Shown here: positions 21,167 through 32,830 of the stretch, piece by piece
How positions within the stretch are numbered: the stretch's first letter is position 1
Layout: every line of letters begins with the position of its first letter
DNA from: Ophiostoma sp. CBS 140.51
Lineage: Eukaryota > Ascomycota > Sordariomycetes > Ophiostomatales > Ophiostomataceae
Direction of reading: 5' to 3'
Length of the DNA stretch: 64,000 nucleotides
NCBI GenBank assembly: GCA_029298735.1
Contig: JANSLP010000054.1
Coordinates: 62,001-126,000 of the forward strand
Made by a program: the position numbers and the translations under genes
Notes under the pieces: model-generated
The model's input: only the letters and a program-made list of their open reading frames with translations
Told to the model about the DNA's origin: nothing
The model's database searches: none

Positions 21167-24100
21167 ATGGACCCCGTTCAACGCACCTCTTCTCCCTACG
21201 TTGACCCGACTGTCAAAGGCCCTCAATCCAAGATTCTCTCCCGCAATCCCCCCAACTTCCAGGAAAAAAGTATGTTGATGATCAAGAAGCTCCTTTGAAA
21301 TTTCCATCTCTCTATATTCTTGCCCTTCTACGTTCCTACCTTCCTATCCTCTTGTTCATCCCTGTCGTCAAGTTCAGCTTCTAACATACTCTCCAACAGT
21401 GGTCACCACTACCGTCAACAAGACAAGCCTCCACCCTAGCGGTGTCGCGTAAGTTGACCTCCTCCTATGTCTCTAGATCATGACTATCATGATCCAAACA
21501 CATACGCACAAAAACATTCTGCTAACAAGCTTCCTACAGTCCTCACCCGGAGCAGCACACTGAGATCGGTATGCTACCACCGTCACCACCGACAGCATCG
21601 GGTGCCAGTCCACCACCGTCCAGCATAGCTAACCAATCTTACAGAGGAGCAACTCCATGAGCAGGCTCACATCGACTACGACCGCGTCGCCATTGTATGT
21701 CTTTTCTTTCTCTATTCTCAAACATCTACCAGCTCCCTTCCAGAGCTTGCTTCTCTAACACCACAACCAGATCCCCCACCCCTCAGTCCCTGCCCTCTAC
21801 GAAGATGCTCTGGTCTACGAGCCGGGTTCCGGTATCTCGTCCACGGGTGCCCTGACTGCCTACTCTGGCAAGAAGACTGGCCGTTCTCCCTCAGACAAGC
21901 GTATTGTCAAGGAGCCGTCATCAGAGAACGACATCTGGTGGGGCCCTGTGAACAAGCCCATGACCCCTGATGTAAGTTGCACCCAATCGCAGCATTTGCA
22001 ATTCAGTAACGGCGATTTACAATCTGTTGCTTTTTTGTGTCTTCCTTTCTTTCTGCTTTTTCTGTTTGCCATTTTTGTCTTGCATTTCTTTCTTTTTCCC
22101 CCGCCCACCCCTGCATTGGCGCTTCCCTTTTCGGCTACGAATGACATCGTCTTGTCGCGTCCTATCACACGACCTCGAGCCTCTTTCGCCCTTATCCGAC
22201 GATTGCCGTCCTATCAGCCGCACCTTCTCCTCCAAATGCCCAAACTTCCAAACGCCACCCAAATTCATTTTTCGGTCGCATTTGCGGCATTGCTCAGCTT
22301 TGGTCAGCTTCTCAGCTTTCCGAGTGGAATCGCAGGTGGAATTGCGGAGTGGGACTGCGGAACAGAATTTCGCCCACGATCACATGTGGCAATGCAAATG
22401 GCAAATGGCAAAACGACGAAAAGGCAAATGGGCAAAGGCAGCTCGCGGAAGCTTGCTTTCGTCTTTTAGTCGTTTCGCTTCTTGTCAAGGCGAATCGCTC
22501 TTTCCTCATTGGCAACCGTAATTGCATTTGCGGATTGAGACACCCGTCGCAAAAGCAGCCGAAAAAGGCAACTTTTGCTTGTTACTGCCTGCGATCCATT
22601 CACTCCTTCCGACAATTCCCTTCCTTTCCCCACTACCCCGGTCACTGGCGTCATGATGCATCCTCGGGCCAAGTTCCAGGCGCTGGCTTTTCGTGCGTCC
22701 CGCCCGCCGACAACAACCGAGCTAGTGACGCCGACTCATTGGTCCATTGGCCGCATCTTTGTCCCCTCTTGCCCAATTGGGCAATGTGGCCCCATTTGAC
22801 CAACCCCAGCACCCAAACTTGCACATGCCATACACGTGATTTTCTGTATTTCATCACGAGACCACGCGACATCACCATTTTACACTTCAGTTGCTAACCT
22901 CACTTCTCCTCCAGGTCTGGAAGATCAACCGCGAGCGTGCCATCGACTACCTCAACACCCGCAGCCGTCTGTACGTCATCGATGGCTACGCCGGCTGGGA
23001 TGAGCGCTACCGGATCAAGGTCCGCGTCGTCTGCGCGCGCGCCTACCACGCCCTCTTCATGCGCAACATGCTGATCCGCCCTCCCCCGGAGGAGCTGGAG
23101 CACTTCCAGCCCGACTACACCATCTATAACGCCGGCTCGTTCCCCGCCAACCGCTACACTGAGGGCATGACCTCTGGTACCTCCGTCGCCATTAACTTCG
23201 CCGAGAAGGAGATGGTCATCCTCGGTACTGAGTACGCCGGTGAGATGAAGAAGGGTGTCTTCACCGTCCTCTTCTACGAGATGCCCATCAAGCACAACGT
23301 CCTGACCCTGCACTCTTCTGCCAACGAGGGCAAGGACGGCGACGTCACTCTCTTCTTCGGTCTGTCCGGTACTGGCAAGACCACCCTGTCTGCCGACCCC
23401 AACCGTGCCCTGATTGGTGACGACGAGCACTGCTGGTCCGACAAGGGTGTCTTCAACATTGAGGGTGGTTGCTACGCCAAGTGCATTGGCCTGTCCGCCG
23501 AGAAGGAGCCGGATATTTTCGGCGCCATCCGCTTCGGTTCCGTCCTGGAGAACGTCGTCTTCGACCCCGATACTCGCACTGTCGACTACGACGATGCCAC
23601 CCTGACCGAGAACACCCGCTGCGCGTACCCCATCGAGTACATTGCCAACGCCAAGATCCCTTGCGTGTCCAACTCGGCCCCCAGCAACATCATCCTCCTC
23701 ACCTGCGACGCCCGCGGTGTCCTGCCCCCCATCTCCAAGCTCGACAGCGCCCAGACCATGTTCCACTTCATCTCTGGTTACACCTCCAAGATGGCCGGTA
23801 CTGAGGACGGTGTCACCGAGCCCCAGGCCACTTTCTCCTCGTGCTTCGCCCAGCCCTTCCTGGCCCTGCACCCCATGCGCTACGCGCAGATGCTTGCCGA
23901 CAAGATCGAGCAGCACAAGGCCAACGCCTGGCTGCTCAACACCGGCTGGGTCGGTGCCGGTTTCGCCCAGGGCGGCAAGCGTTGCCCTCTCAAGTACACC
24001 CGTGCCATCCTCGACGCTATTCACTCTGGTGAGCTCGCCAACGTCGAGTACGAGGTCTACGACGTCTTCAACCTGCAGGTCCCCAAGTCGTGCCCCAAAG

Positions 24101-24258
24101 TTCCCTCGGAGCTGCTCAACCCCAAGACTGCCTGGACCGCTGGTGCCGACTCTTTCGACACCGAGGTCCGCAAGCTGGGCGGTCTCTTCAACGAGAACTT
24201 CAAGAAGTACGCTGACGAGGCCACTCCCGATGTCGTCAAGGCCGGCCCCGCCTTGTAA
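21167..24258 (+). CDS. PCK1: Phosphoenolpyruvate carboxykinase (ATP)
   Basis: Six exons: 21167-21269, 21400-21448, 21540-21568, 21645-21694, 21771-21971 and 22915-24258, giving 591 residues. It converts oxaloacetate and ATP to phosphoenolpyruvate, CO2 and ADP, the committed cytosolic step of gluconeogenesis. Landmarks are LTAYSGKKTGRSPSDKR, RYRIKVRVVCARAYHALFMR, the P-loop GLSGTGKTT (293-301) and the metal/phosphate-binding LIGDDEHCW (311-318). The length fits fungal ATP-type enzymes. The first four exons encode a poorly conserved N-terminus, and the 943-base fifth intron is unusually long. The gene is expected to be glucose-repressed and induced by acetate or ethanol, as acuF of Aspergillus is; only the long leader and G-rich upstream box hint at this in the sequence. 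Confidence 0.97.
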
Positions 24259-25183
24259 AGGATTTGCCTCACGCCTTGTTGACTCGATATTGGGACCTTG
24301 TACGACGTTTACGCCTTTTCGTTTCTGATTTTTCCTTTCCCTTTGTTCTGGATTCTTGGGTATAAAATGTTTTGTTTTTTTCTGGATTTCGTCTGTTTTT
24401 TCTTGTACTGCATACAGTGCGCCCGCGGTGGAAGAAACCCGGGGGAACGTTTACTGGAATAGCTTGAGACGACAGCTTCCTTTGCTGTGCAGTGTGCAAA
24501 GACGCAAAGAAGTTTAGTCTGTTGTCCTGAATACATTGAAAGTGGTTTTGACTTTTTTTTACTGCATATTACTTTACATAGTATACAGCGGGCTCCGCCA
24601 ACTATTTTTTTTTCTCTGAACTTTTCTCTTGCTTCTACTTTTTGTGATTTGCAACTTGAACTAGTTAACATATTTGTACAGTTGATTTATGTCTTGTTAA
24701 TTCAGTATTATAATTTGTTTGAAATTTGCGTTACTTGATGGGTTTTGCGTTATGTGCGGTGTGTGTATTTGTGTATGTGAGGTGAAAATATTGATTTATT
24801 CTCATTCTTTTTTCCTTGCTTTCTTTTTCTTTTCCTTAATAAAATAAAAAATAAAAATAAAGAAACACTTATTTTAAAATTCCATAAAATTTAAATCATA
24901 TAATAATACACACGTGAGAGACAGTGTAGATTGAGAAACTGTTGACCATTTTGTTCCATGATATCGCTATTCGTGTTTAGAAACAGTAACTCTCAGAGCA
25001 AATAAAAGATAACGCACAGCTAAATCTATAAAACAACAAACACGTTCTAATCTCGTATAACTCCTTCCCTAGAGTCCATGTTCTTCTTCAGTCCATCGTG
25101 CCATAAAAGGCACATCAGTGGCATACCTCGCAGCACCAGTGGATCGTACATACTACGGGCTGATGATGCCAATGTAGAGAGGC
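24259..25183. other. Convergent AT-rich 3' intergenic region
   Basis: This lies between the ends of PEPCK and the methyltransferase-like gene. It becomes strongly AT-rich from about 24650 to 25050, with many A/T runs suited to termination and polyadenylation. No coding sequence is seen. Confidence 0.6.
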
Positions 25184-26210
25184 TCACGCAATCTTGCTTG
25201 CCGCCCCCTTCTTTGTGCACACAATCCATTTCATATACCCACACGGCCATAGGTGCCGCACCTCGCCGCTCCGCAGCTCCCACGCGTCCGTGTCGGCCGT
25301 CGACGCTCCACACGTCCGCAGCAGCGCCTCGACCTCGTCCGGTGTGCGTGTCCGCAGCATCGACATCCAGCCGTCAAACACGAGGACAAAGGGCAGGATG
25401 GGGATCAAGTACGTAAACACGAGCGTCATGGGCGACCGCCAGCGCCAAGCATAGTAGGGGGCCGTCAACAAAATGCCGAGGCCAAAAACGAGCGTGGTGA
25501 CAAACGCACTGAAGCTGCGGTCCTGGAGCTCAAAGATGCCGAACCCGTCGCTGGTCTCGACGGTATTCTTGAGAATGTCGCGGGCCAGCGGATCGTCGAA
25601 ATGGTGGAAGGCGAGACTGAACAACCGGCAGACGCGGGCGTTGTCGCCAACCGCGTTCTGGGAAGATTTCGTCGGCGACGTCGCACCAAACGCTTCATTT
25701 AAGATAGCCTTGGGGTCGGCTGCGCTGGCGTCCACGGGCTGGGCGGCGTAGCGGACGTGCTGGCTGTTGGCGGCAGCAACGGCCCAGTCGTCGACGTGCG
25801 GGTGCAGGTCGGTGAGGACGAACTGGGTCGGGGCCGCATTGGGATCCTTTTGGGAGCTGTTAAGGATGTGTTCAATGCTGGGTGTGGGACCGCCACCGCC
25901 AGCACAAAAGTCAATCATGATCCATGGAGACGCAGATAATGACTGCTGCTGTCCGTCCTTCTCCAGGACCTCTCTCCGGAGCACATCAGCCACCAAGGAA
26001 GCTGGCGAGGCGCTCTGCAGGATAGGGACCTTCATGATCCAGGCCCGTGTCAAAGCAGCCTGAATACGGCCGCGACACCATGCCGGGAACCTGTTGGGCA
26101 GTGTGTTAGCTGGGGAGCTAGAGGCTGAGAGTGAGAGTGCGAGAAGCTCGAGCATACCATGGCTGGTCGTCAATCTCAAAGACATGCATGCGAGGAATGA
26201 GAGGCGCCAT
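25184..26210 (-). CDS. Membrane-associated methyltransferase-like protein
   Basis: Two exons on the minus strand, 26210-26158 and 26090-25184, give 319 residues. The junction restores W18 (IDDQPWFPAWCRGR). A glycine-rich motif I, MIDFCAGGGGPTPSIE (about 76-91), followed by FVLTDLHPHVDDW fits a Rossmann-type AdoMet-dependent methyltransferase. LFSLAFHHFDDPLARDIL resembles the post-motif region. Near the C-terminus are two hydrophobic stretches (TTLVFGLGILLTAPYYAW and TLVFTYLIPILPFVLVF) that probably anchor it in a membrane. It matches an uncharacterised fungal family of this layout. The substrate is unknown, and activity is inferred only from motif I. Confidence 0.8.
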
Positions 26211-27371
26211 TTTAAGTGTTGTGTATATAGCAGTGTATGAACTGGAGCTCTGGGAAATTGAGAAATTGAGAAGTGGAAGAAGGTAAAAAGGTAAAGGGGT
26301 GAAGCTGTTATGGCGGAAGGTGTAGACGACCAATGGATGACGAAGTTGAGAGCTAGAGCAAGATTCCCCGATTGGTTTAGGCAGGAGCGACCCGTCGAGT
26401 CAGCGATCAACTTATTCGGTGTGATATTGCCAAGTAATGAACCGGTGGGATCTTTCAATTGACGAGAAACATAATGAGATTATTAGAAAGAATGTTCAAC
26501 GTCAGCTGTATTTATTTCTCGTCGTAGCCTTGAGGACAAAACGGGCGCAAGACAGGTTGAAACAAGAAACGGGCGTGCGCTTTGTTTTGGTTTTAGGGGT
26601 TGCAGGGCCTGCCTGTTCGGGACAGAGAGTACGCGGTGTGAATGCTGTTGCCGTGCAGCGTTTAAAAGGCAAGACCAACCCCAGGTCCGACTGCAGAAAA
26701 CAGTCTCTCCGTCCAGCTGTAAAATGTGCAAAAAGGAAGTCAGAATGAATTTTAGAAAGAGAGAAGGCGCAGTCGACTCGTATTAGTTGATGAGGGCGTA
26801 AGACGGCGCAGGTACAGCAAGTCTCTCCGTTTTGGCCCCACGCTATTAATGTGCGTTTTTGCACCAAAAAATCGGCTAATATGTCGACGCCGTCCCGTTT
26901 TGCCCGTTACGCCTCCGAACGTCAAACTGTCCGATGCCGATATTCAGGCAACGTCATTTCCCTAATCTAACGGATACTCATATTCAGCTGAGCATTATCT
27001 GTTGGCTACTGTCATATTTTCAACTAATTTTCAGCACTTATTTTGCCTTCATAGTTTTAGATGCGTATCCTTCATTGATAAGGTCATGAATGTCGTCAAA
27101 TTTATGCAACTCAACCAGTCTATCGCTTTTCTGTCCCAGGGCATGCCTTTGCCTTTGCCTTTGCCATAGACTTGATCCGATGTGACCGCCGATATAAAAG
27201 AGAAAATAAAGGGAGACGTAAAAAGAGTGTCCTCAGAATAAACCAAAACTGCGCCTGCCCTCTCGTCTGTATGAAGCCGTTGTCGTTTGATCTTGTTGGG
27301 TGGGTGCACTCCGTGTATGTTGTTCATAGTTCTTCACTCCTCGCGCCAAACTCTCCGTCCGAAAGAATCGT
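26211..27371. other. Intergenic region upstream of the methyltransferase-like gene
   Basis: A 1.16-kb region holding the promoter of the gene starting at 26210 and the 3' side of the gene ending at 27372. One ATG-initiated frame (27049-27327 minus, 92 codons) has no recognisable features. Nothing else is supported. Confidence 0.5.
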
Positions 27372-27870
27372 TCACTTGCGTCTCTTCGAGACAGTCCGGT
27401 CCTTGTATCTGGGGAACACAATCGAGCCCTTCTTGACGGACCTCCGCTTCTCGATACGCTTCTTGCTGCCAACTGTCTTCTTGAGTGCTGCGCCGGAGTC
27501 GACCTCCATAGCCGCTGCTGTCTTGTTAGTATCGACCATGCCCTCGCAACTATTTCCTTCTCGTCGACAGCACTTACAGGCTTCCTCCTTGAGCTGGTCG
27601 CTTGGTGTGGGCTCCTCGTTGGCTGCAGTGTGTTAGCATATGTCTCCCCTCAAACAAGAGAAACGGCCTTCTGTGTCCTCGAGAGAGCTTACCATCCTCC
27701 ATGGCGTTCGGGTCCGCCTTGGTCTCCTTCTCGGGCACCTGCTGGGCCACCAGCTCCATCAGCTTGGCCGACAGACGCTCTGTCCGCGCCGACTCGACGG
27801 GGCCAAAAACATTCTTCTTGAGCTTCTGGTTGTTGTTCTTGCGCGAACTCGCGCGCGCACTCTTGGCCAT
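27372..27870 (-). CDS. YBL028C/LLP-like nucleolar protein (DUF2423)
   Basis: Three exons, 27870-27693, 27622-27578 and 27517-27372, give 122 residues. The first exon MAKSARASSRKNNNQKLKKN followed by VFGPVESARTERLSAKLMEL is the conserved DUF2423 N-terminus. The last exon is lysine/arginine-rich (KKTVGSKKRIEKRRSVKKG) and ends FPRYKDRTVSKRRK. Yeast YBL028C and animal LLP are nucleolar and associate with pre-60S ribosomes. The basic tail here would serve as nuclear/nucleolar signal and RNA contact. The second intron ends with two overlapping acceptors (CAGCAG), so one residue may be optional. It is divergent from the SUMO ligase gene. Confidence 0.85.
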
Positions 27871-28971
27871 TGTGTGTGTGGTTATCGGGGTTGTTGGGTG
27901 GTGGTGGTGAGGACTGTACGGAGTATGTGATTATCTTTTCGCCTTCTCAGTTTCCCTCTCGTCTTTATCGCTTAATCAATTTTCTTAATTTTTTTTCCAC
28001 TATCAACTTTTTTCTGCCGGTTTTTTGCGCTATCGAAGCCCACGCCTTAAAGTGCCTATGTTACCACTCACTGATCTTTTTTTTTGCCGCCCTTCACCGC
28101 CTTCATACCTCCATTAACGCTTTTCTGCCTTCAGCCTGGCCAGAAGACCCTAGGGGCTCTGGCCTCTGGGGGGCAAATGGTAGGCCCCGAAAGGCCCAAA
28201 AGCGCAATATTAGCGCCCTAGAACGAAACGTCCGAAAAATGTCGGCAAAGACGGGGCGAGACGGACGACGACGACGAGAATCTGCTCGACTACGATAACA
28301 ACAGCTTTTCTGGCAGCGCCTGCACGCCGCGTCGACTCTTTGTGACACATCCACGCACACCGCGTGTACTCCCTAATCCGCTCACTCTCTCTCTTCCTCC
28401 GACTGCGTTCTCTCTCCCGCTTACTACTCTTTGTATACTTTCGTTGGACCTTTAAACTTTCGAATATCTTTTTTATGCCGCGTTATCGTCACGCGAGGCT
28501 GCGACTTTCTCCCTCGTCTGTCACCACTTCTCTCCATCCTTCCACCCACCGACAAGACGCGTTATCCTTTGACCACCCGACTACCGATATCGATACACGT
28601 ACCGATCCTGCGACCGTCCACCGAAGCCGCACAAAAGAAGGCGCCCTTTCGTTATCTTCGAGACTGACGACATCTCTTGGAGATACACGCGTTCTCTAAG
28701 AAGAAAACAGGCCCTTGGTCGACCGAACGCCTGGGCCTGGCAAGGCCATCTATATCGTCGAAAGAAAGTGCAGGACTCGCACCCTCCCGAACTGCACGTT
28801 CTCTATTCACCGCGCCCCCGAACGAGGCTGTGACGTAACGCTTCACTTGTCTGGCGCCCGGCTTCTTTCACGCCCAACCTGAACGTCTCTTGACGTGCTC
28901 CTCCTACACGCCGACACTCCTACACACGCAAACGACAAAAGACCTTGCACTTCCCTTACCTCACCCTCAAG
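27871..28971. promoter_or_regulatory. Divergent promoter and long leader of the SUMO ligase gene
   Basis: A 1.1-kb shared upstream region with TACGGAGTA at 27917-27925, close to the LLP-like gene. Several ATGs precede the SUMO ligase start, including a 19-codon arginine-rich frame at 28239-28298. No longer protein is supported. Confidence 0.5.
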
Positions 28972-31031
28972 ATGGCGTCCCAGCAGGAGGAGGTCAACAG
29001 GATGGTGGCCACTATCCAGGTGCTGAAAAATAGGGACCTCATCAGCATCTGCCAGAGCAACAACCTCGTCAAGTCGGGCAACAAGGCGGACCTCCACAAA
29101 CGGATCATCAACTGTAGGCCACTCCCACTCTTGCCTTTATTTTCTTCTCTTGCTCTTGTCCCTCCTGTTCTTCCTTGTTCTGTTCCACCCCGCTCGTTGT
29201 GACTGTGACCAACATGCGACCACCATCATGGACTCTCTCACTCGTTGGAGATCCCTCTCTCGTTGGCGAGCATACTTGTATTGGCAGCCGGCCTTTGTTA
29301 ACACTTATCCCTACACCACAGACATTGATGCCTCCGTCCACGATCCGAACCAGCGAAACTACATCAATATGCGCAACAGTATCTTGCAGGTGACCAATGG
29401 CAGCCTTGCAGCAGCAAACCACCGCGGCGGTTCCTACCCGATACCCTCGTCACCTTCTTCGTACAACAACACCCACCAGGCGTCAAACGTGTCATCACCA
29501 TACAACAATGGCGCCAGCGGCCACAACGGTGCAGGCGGTGCACGGTCGGCCATCTTTTCACACCAAGGGCTGCAGTTCAAGCCGAGCCCATTCTACGAGA
29601 TTGAGATGCCATTAGGAGACGTCCGACAATGCGAGGGTATGCACCTCCCCGGGACAGAAGAAGATGGAAGATGGAAGTACATTTGAAAGAACCTCACTGA
29701 CAGCTCAGCCATGGCACAACACAGGAACAGCATCACGATTGTCGTCCGCGCGTCGCAATTCCCCGACCTGCAGCGATGTCTGACGGATCCCAACATGCGC
29801 ATCATGATCTTTTGCGCGGCCAACAACTATGGCGTCCAGGACATTGCCTTCCCCTATCAGTGTGAGATCAAAGTGAACACGGGCGAGGTCAAGGCCAACC
29901 TGAGAGGCCTCAAGAACAAGCCCGGCTCGACACGACCAGTCGACATTACCGACCTGATCCGCCTGAAGCCGCCAACCTATGGAAACAGCTTGGAGTTCAC
30001 CTATGCCTTAACAAACAAGGTGTGTTCAGATCTACCGTGATGTTTTTTCGAACCAGCTACTAAGTTTTCGTTACAGCGCTTCTATCTCGCACTCTACCTC
30101 TGCAAAACCTTCTCTGCAACAACCCTGGCGTCAAGGATCGAAAGAAGAAGCCGCATCACCAAGGATTCAGTCGTCCGAGAAGGTACGCCCAGTTGCCAGC
30201 CCAATATTTTGGTGTATTCTCATGCTAACCCCCTTAGTCACAAAACAAGCGCAAGACCCAGACATTGTGGCAACCTCGCTCGTACTGTCGCTCAAGTGCC
30301 CGCTGACCTACATGCGACTCTCATTGCCCGTCCGGGCCACTACGTGCAAACACATTCAATGTTTCGATGCCACATCCTACCTGCAACTCCAAGAACAGGG
30401 ACCGCAATGGCTCTGCCCCATCTGCAGCAACCCAGCACCCTACGACTCCTTGGCCGTCGACGAGTACGTCAAGGACATTCTAGAGAACACGTCCAGCGAG
30501 CTCGACCAGGTCACTATTGACCCGGACGGTACATGGCACACGGGCAAGGACCAGGGCGGTGGTGGTGGTGGTACCTCGACACCACCACCAGCCAGTGCCT
30601 CGGCATCGGCCGCCACGCTCCTCGATGACGAGTTTGAGATTCTGTCCACGCCCGTCCCATCGCAGAGGAGAAATGGCTACTCCAACAGCCAAACGAATGG
30701 CAACAGCAACAGCAATGGCGTCGACCTCTCAAGCAGCAACGCCGCCACACTGATTAACAGTCGAGACACCACGGCGACACCAAATAGAAGCACGGCGACA
30801 CCCATTGGCGGTAACGGCAACGGCCTCAATTCTAACAAAAAGCGGCCCCGCGAAGTGATTGACTTGACGTTGGATAGCGACGACGAAGACGATGAGCCAG
30901 CCCAGAGAAGGTTCAAGCGGCAGAATACGGGCAGTGGATATGGTAGTGGTACTTCAGGGTCGGTGGGGGGGGCGGGGGCCGGATCGTCTTCTGCGCTTTA
31001 TGATAGCGCATTAGGCAACGGGGCTTTCTAG
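28972..31031 (+). CDS. SIZ/PIAS-type SUMO E3 ligase
   Basis: Five exons: 28972-29113, 29322-29636, 29709-30019, 30077-30182 and 30238-31031, giving 555 residues. It should pass SUMO from Ubc9 to nuclear substrates. Domains in order are an N-terminal SAP segment (about 9-47: LKNRDLISICQSNNLVKSG), a PINIT region (about 120-290), and an SP-RING with C312, C328, H330, C333, C351 and C354 in CPLTYMRLSLPVRATTCKHI followed by QCFD and WLCPIC. The tail is low-complexity with a SUMO-interacting motif VIDLTLDSDDEDDE (about 499-512). The SP-RING follows the family pattern with no missing ligand. The tail is shorter than in yeast Siz1. Confidence 0.93.
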
Positions 31032-31997
31032 CGGGACTTCACTATTTCCCCTACCCCTTCCCCGACCGATTCTTCTCTTTCTCCTTGTTCCATCATTCTT
31101 ACTCCTGCGTCATCTGTCCTTTGATTTCTTTTTGTTTTCCTGGCCACGGGCGACCTCCCTACTTGTACATTTTTCAAACTGAGCGACATCTGCTTTCTTG
31201 AACGTTATTGGGTTCTTCTTATTTTTATACCTGTTTCTGCCGTTCTTTCTGTTTTATTTTTGACAGCGTGATTCATGGGGCGTGGAGGGGAGACGTCTGT
31301 CTTCCACTTAATACTCTCAAAAAGGAGCTGGGCGAATGGTGCAGGATACAAATACATTGGGGGAACCATGGAAAAAAGGAGTTGGGCGTGTGTTGAAAAA
31401 ATCTGGGAGGTTCTTGCTTTTCTCCCTAATCAAAACAAATACAATATATCTGTGTCAAACTTATAAGCTTGTAAAAAGTGAAGACTGAATGTCATAGAGC
31501 AAAAGTCATTGGCATTGCCATCGTCAATTGTCTCCTGAGAGTTTTATGTCGCATAGTCACATAATTATGCGCTAAAGTGCGGATATATAGCTCATACAAG
31601 CATTTATTCTCCTATCGCGGCGCAGCGCTTCAGAAACCAAGGCTCAGTTGTTGTCCCACTTTAGCTTCGGATTGGCCAGTTTAGGGGGGGAGCTCTCACG
31701 CTGGGCGAAACGTGTAACGACACCGCGACTGCACAGCAAGCTACGATACACCCACGAGACGATAGAAAGCAGCAAGTGTTGCATACATCCATCATATCAT
31801 ATCCACTCTTATCGCATCTTATATACGAACGGCAGAATCTTACAACCCGACGACAGGCGAACGACTTGGAGCTCATACATCTCTCGGATGCCATCGCCAT
31901 TCTTATCCATCATTGAGCATTCCCAGGGGATGACTTGACTTAGTCGGCATCACACATCACTCATCGCTCACTCGTATAACCCGCCCTCACACCCACA
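31032..31997 (+). promoter_or_regulatory. Intergenic region before TRS33
   Basis: The first part is the 3' region of the SUMO ligase gene, and the rest is the TRS33 upstream region with a pyrimidine/CA-rich leader. No coding sequence is seen. Confidence 0.5.
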
Positions 31998-32830
31998 ATG
32001 TCGTTCGACCCCGTCTTGCCGCCGTTCAATGCAAGCGACCCGGGCGCGACCTTCTTCAACTCGTCGTGCCTCGACTTTTTGTTGATTGAGCTCGTGCCCA
32101 TGGCCTACCGCGTGACCAACGAGCTGGAGGCCGGCGCACAAGCAAAGTCGTTGGCCGTCGCGGCGGCCGAGGCGGGTTTAGAAGGGGCGCAGCAATCACA
32201 AGCGGCGACAGCCGCGTCACAAGGAGCACCAGACAAGGCGGCCGCGGCAGCCAGTACGTCAGGCACCGGGACGGCAACAGGGACCGTCACTACAACCGCC
32301 GGCCCTAACGGGCCTGCAGGCGGGCGCCGCCTCCTCGACGAAGACGAAGAACGCGACGCCGTCTTTTACCGCCTCGAGATGCTCGGCTACCGCGTCGGCC
32401 AGGGCTTGGTGGAACGCTTCTCGCGCGAACGCCCGCGCTTCCACGACACGTTGGACGTGATCAAGTTTCTGTGCAAAGACCTGTGGACTTTGGTGTTCCG
32501 CAAGCAGGTGGACAACCTCAAGACAAACCACCGCGGCGTCTATGTCTTGACGGACAACTCGTTCCGGCCCTTTCAGCGGATGAGCACCGAGGCCGGCGGG
32601 CAAGCCGTTGTGCGAGCGCAACCGGTAAGCTCCCCTTCCATGCGTAGCATGAAACATGCGCTTCCTTACCCTATATCGTTCATGGCTAACGTGGGTAGTT
32701 CCTCTGGTTCCCGTGTGGAATTGTGCGTGGCGCGTTAGCAGCGCTGGGCATTACGGCGACGGTGCAGGCGGAAAGCAACGAGCTGCCCGGGGCGATTTTC
32801 CAGATCAAGACGATCCCGGTGAAGGCATAG
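31998..32830 (+). CDS. TRS33: TRAPP complex subunit Trs33 (TRAPPC6/Bet3 family)
   Basis: Two exons, 31998-32624 and 32699-32830, give 252 residues. The fold is recognisable from FFNSSCLDFLLIELVPMAYR, then FYRLEMLGYRVGQGLVERFS, DVIKFLCKDLWTLVFRKQVD, NLKTNHRGVYVLTDNSFRPF and, after the intron, FLWFPCGIVRGALAALGI. TRAPP complexes are guanine-nucleotide exchange factors for Ypt1-type Rab GTPases in ER-Golgi and intra-Golgi traffic. An Ala/Ser/Thr/Gly-rich insertion of about 70 residues (about 45-115) lies between the first helix and the core and is absent from typical Trs33, which is otherwise about 180 residues or less. This insert looks disordered. Confidence 0.93.

Noticed and set aside
22900..24024. 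A 374-codon minus-strand frame opposite PEPCK exon 6
   Set aside because: It is a shadow of GC-rich third-position codon bias. The plus strand is unambiguous PEPCK.
25225..25260. A sequence resembling the start of 5S rRNA (ATACCCACACGGCCATAGG)
   Set aside because: The similarity stops after about 20 bases, and the stretch is coding sequence of the methyltransferase-like protein.
28768..28797. Hairpin GTGCAG...CTGCAC in the SUMO ligase leader
   Set aside because: It has only six paired bases with an 18-base loop, well within chance for the region.
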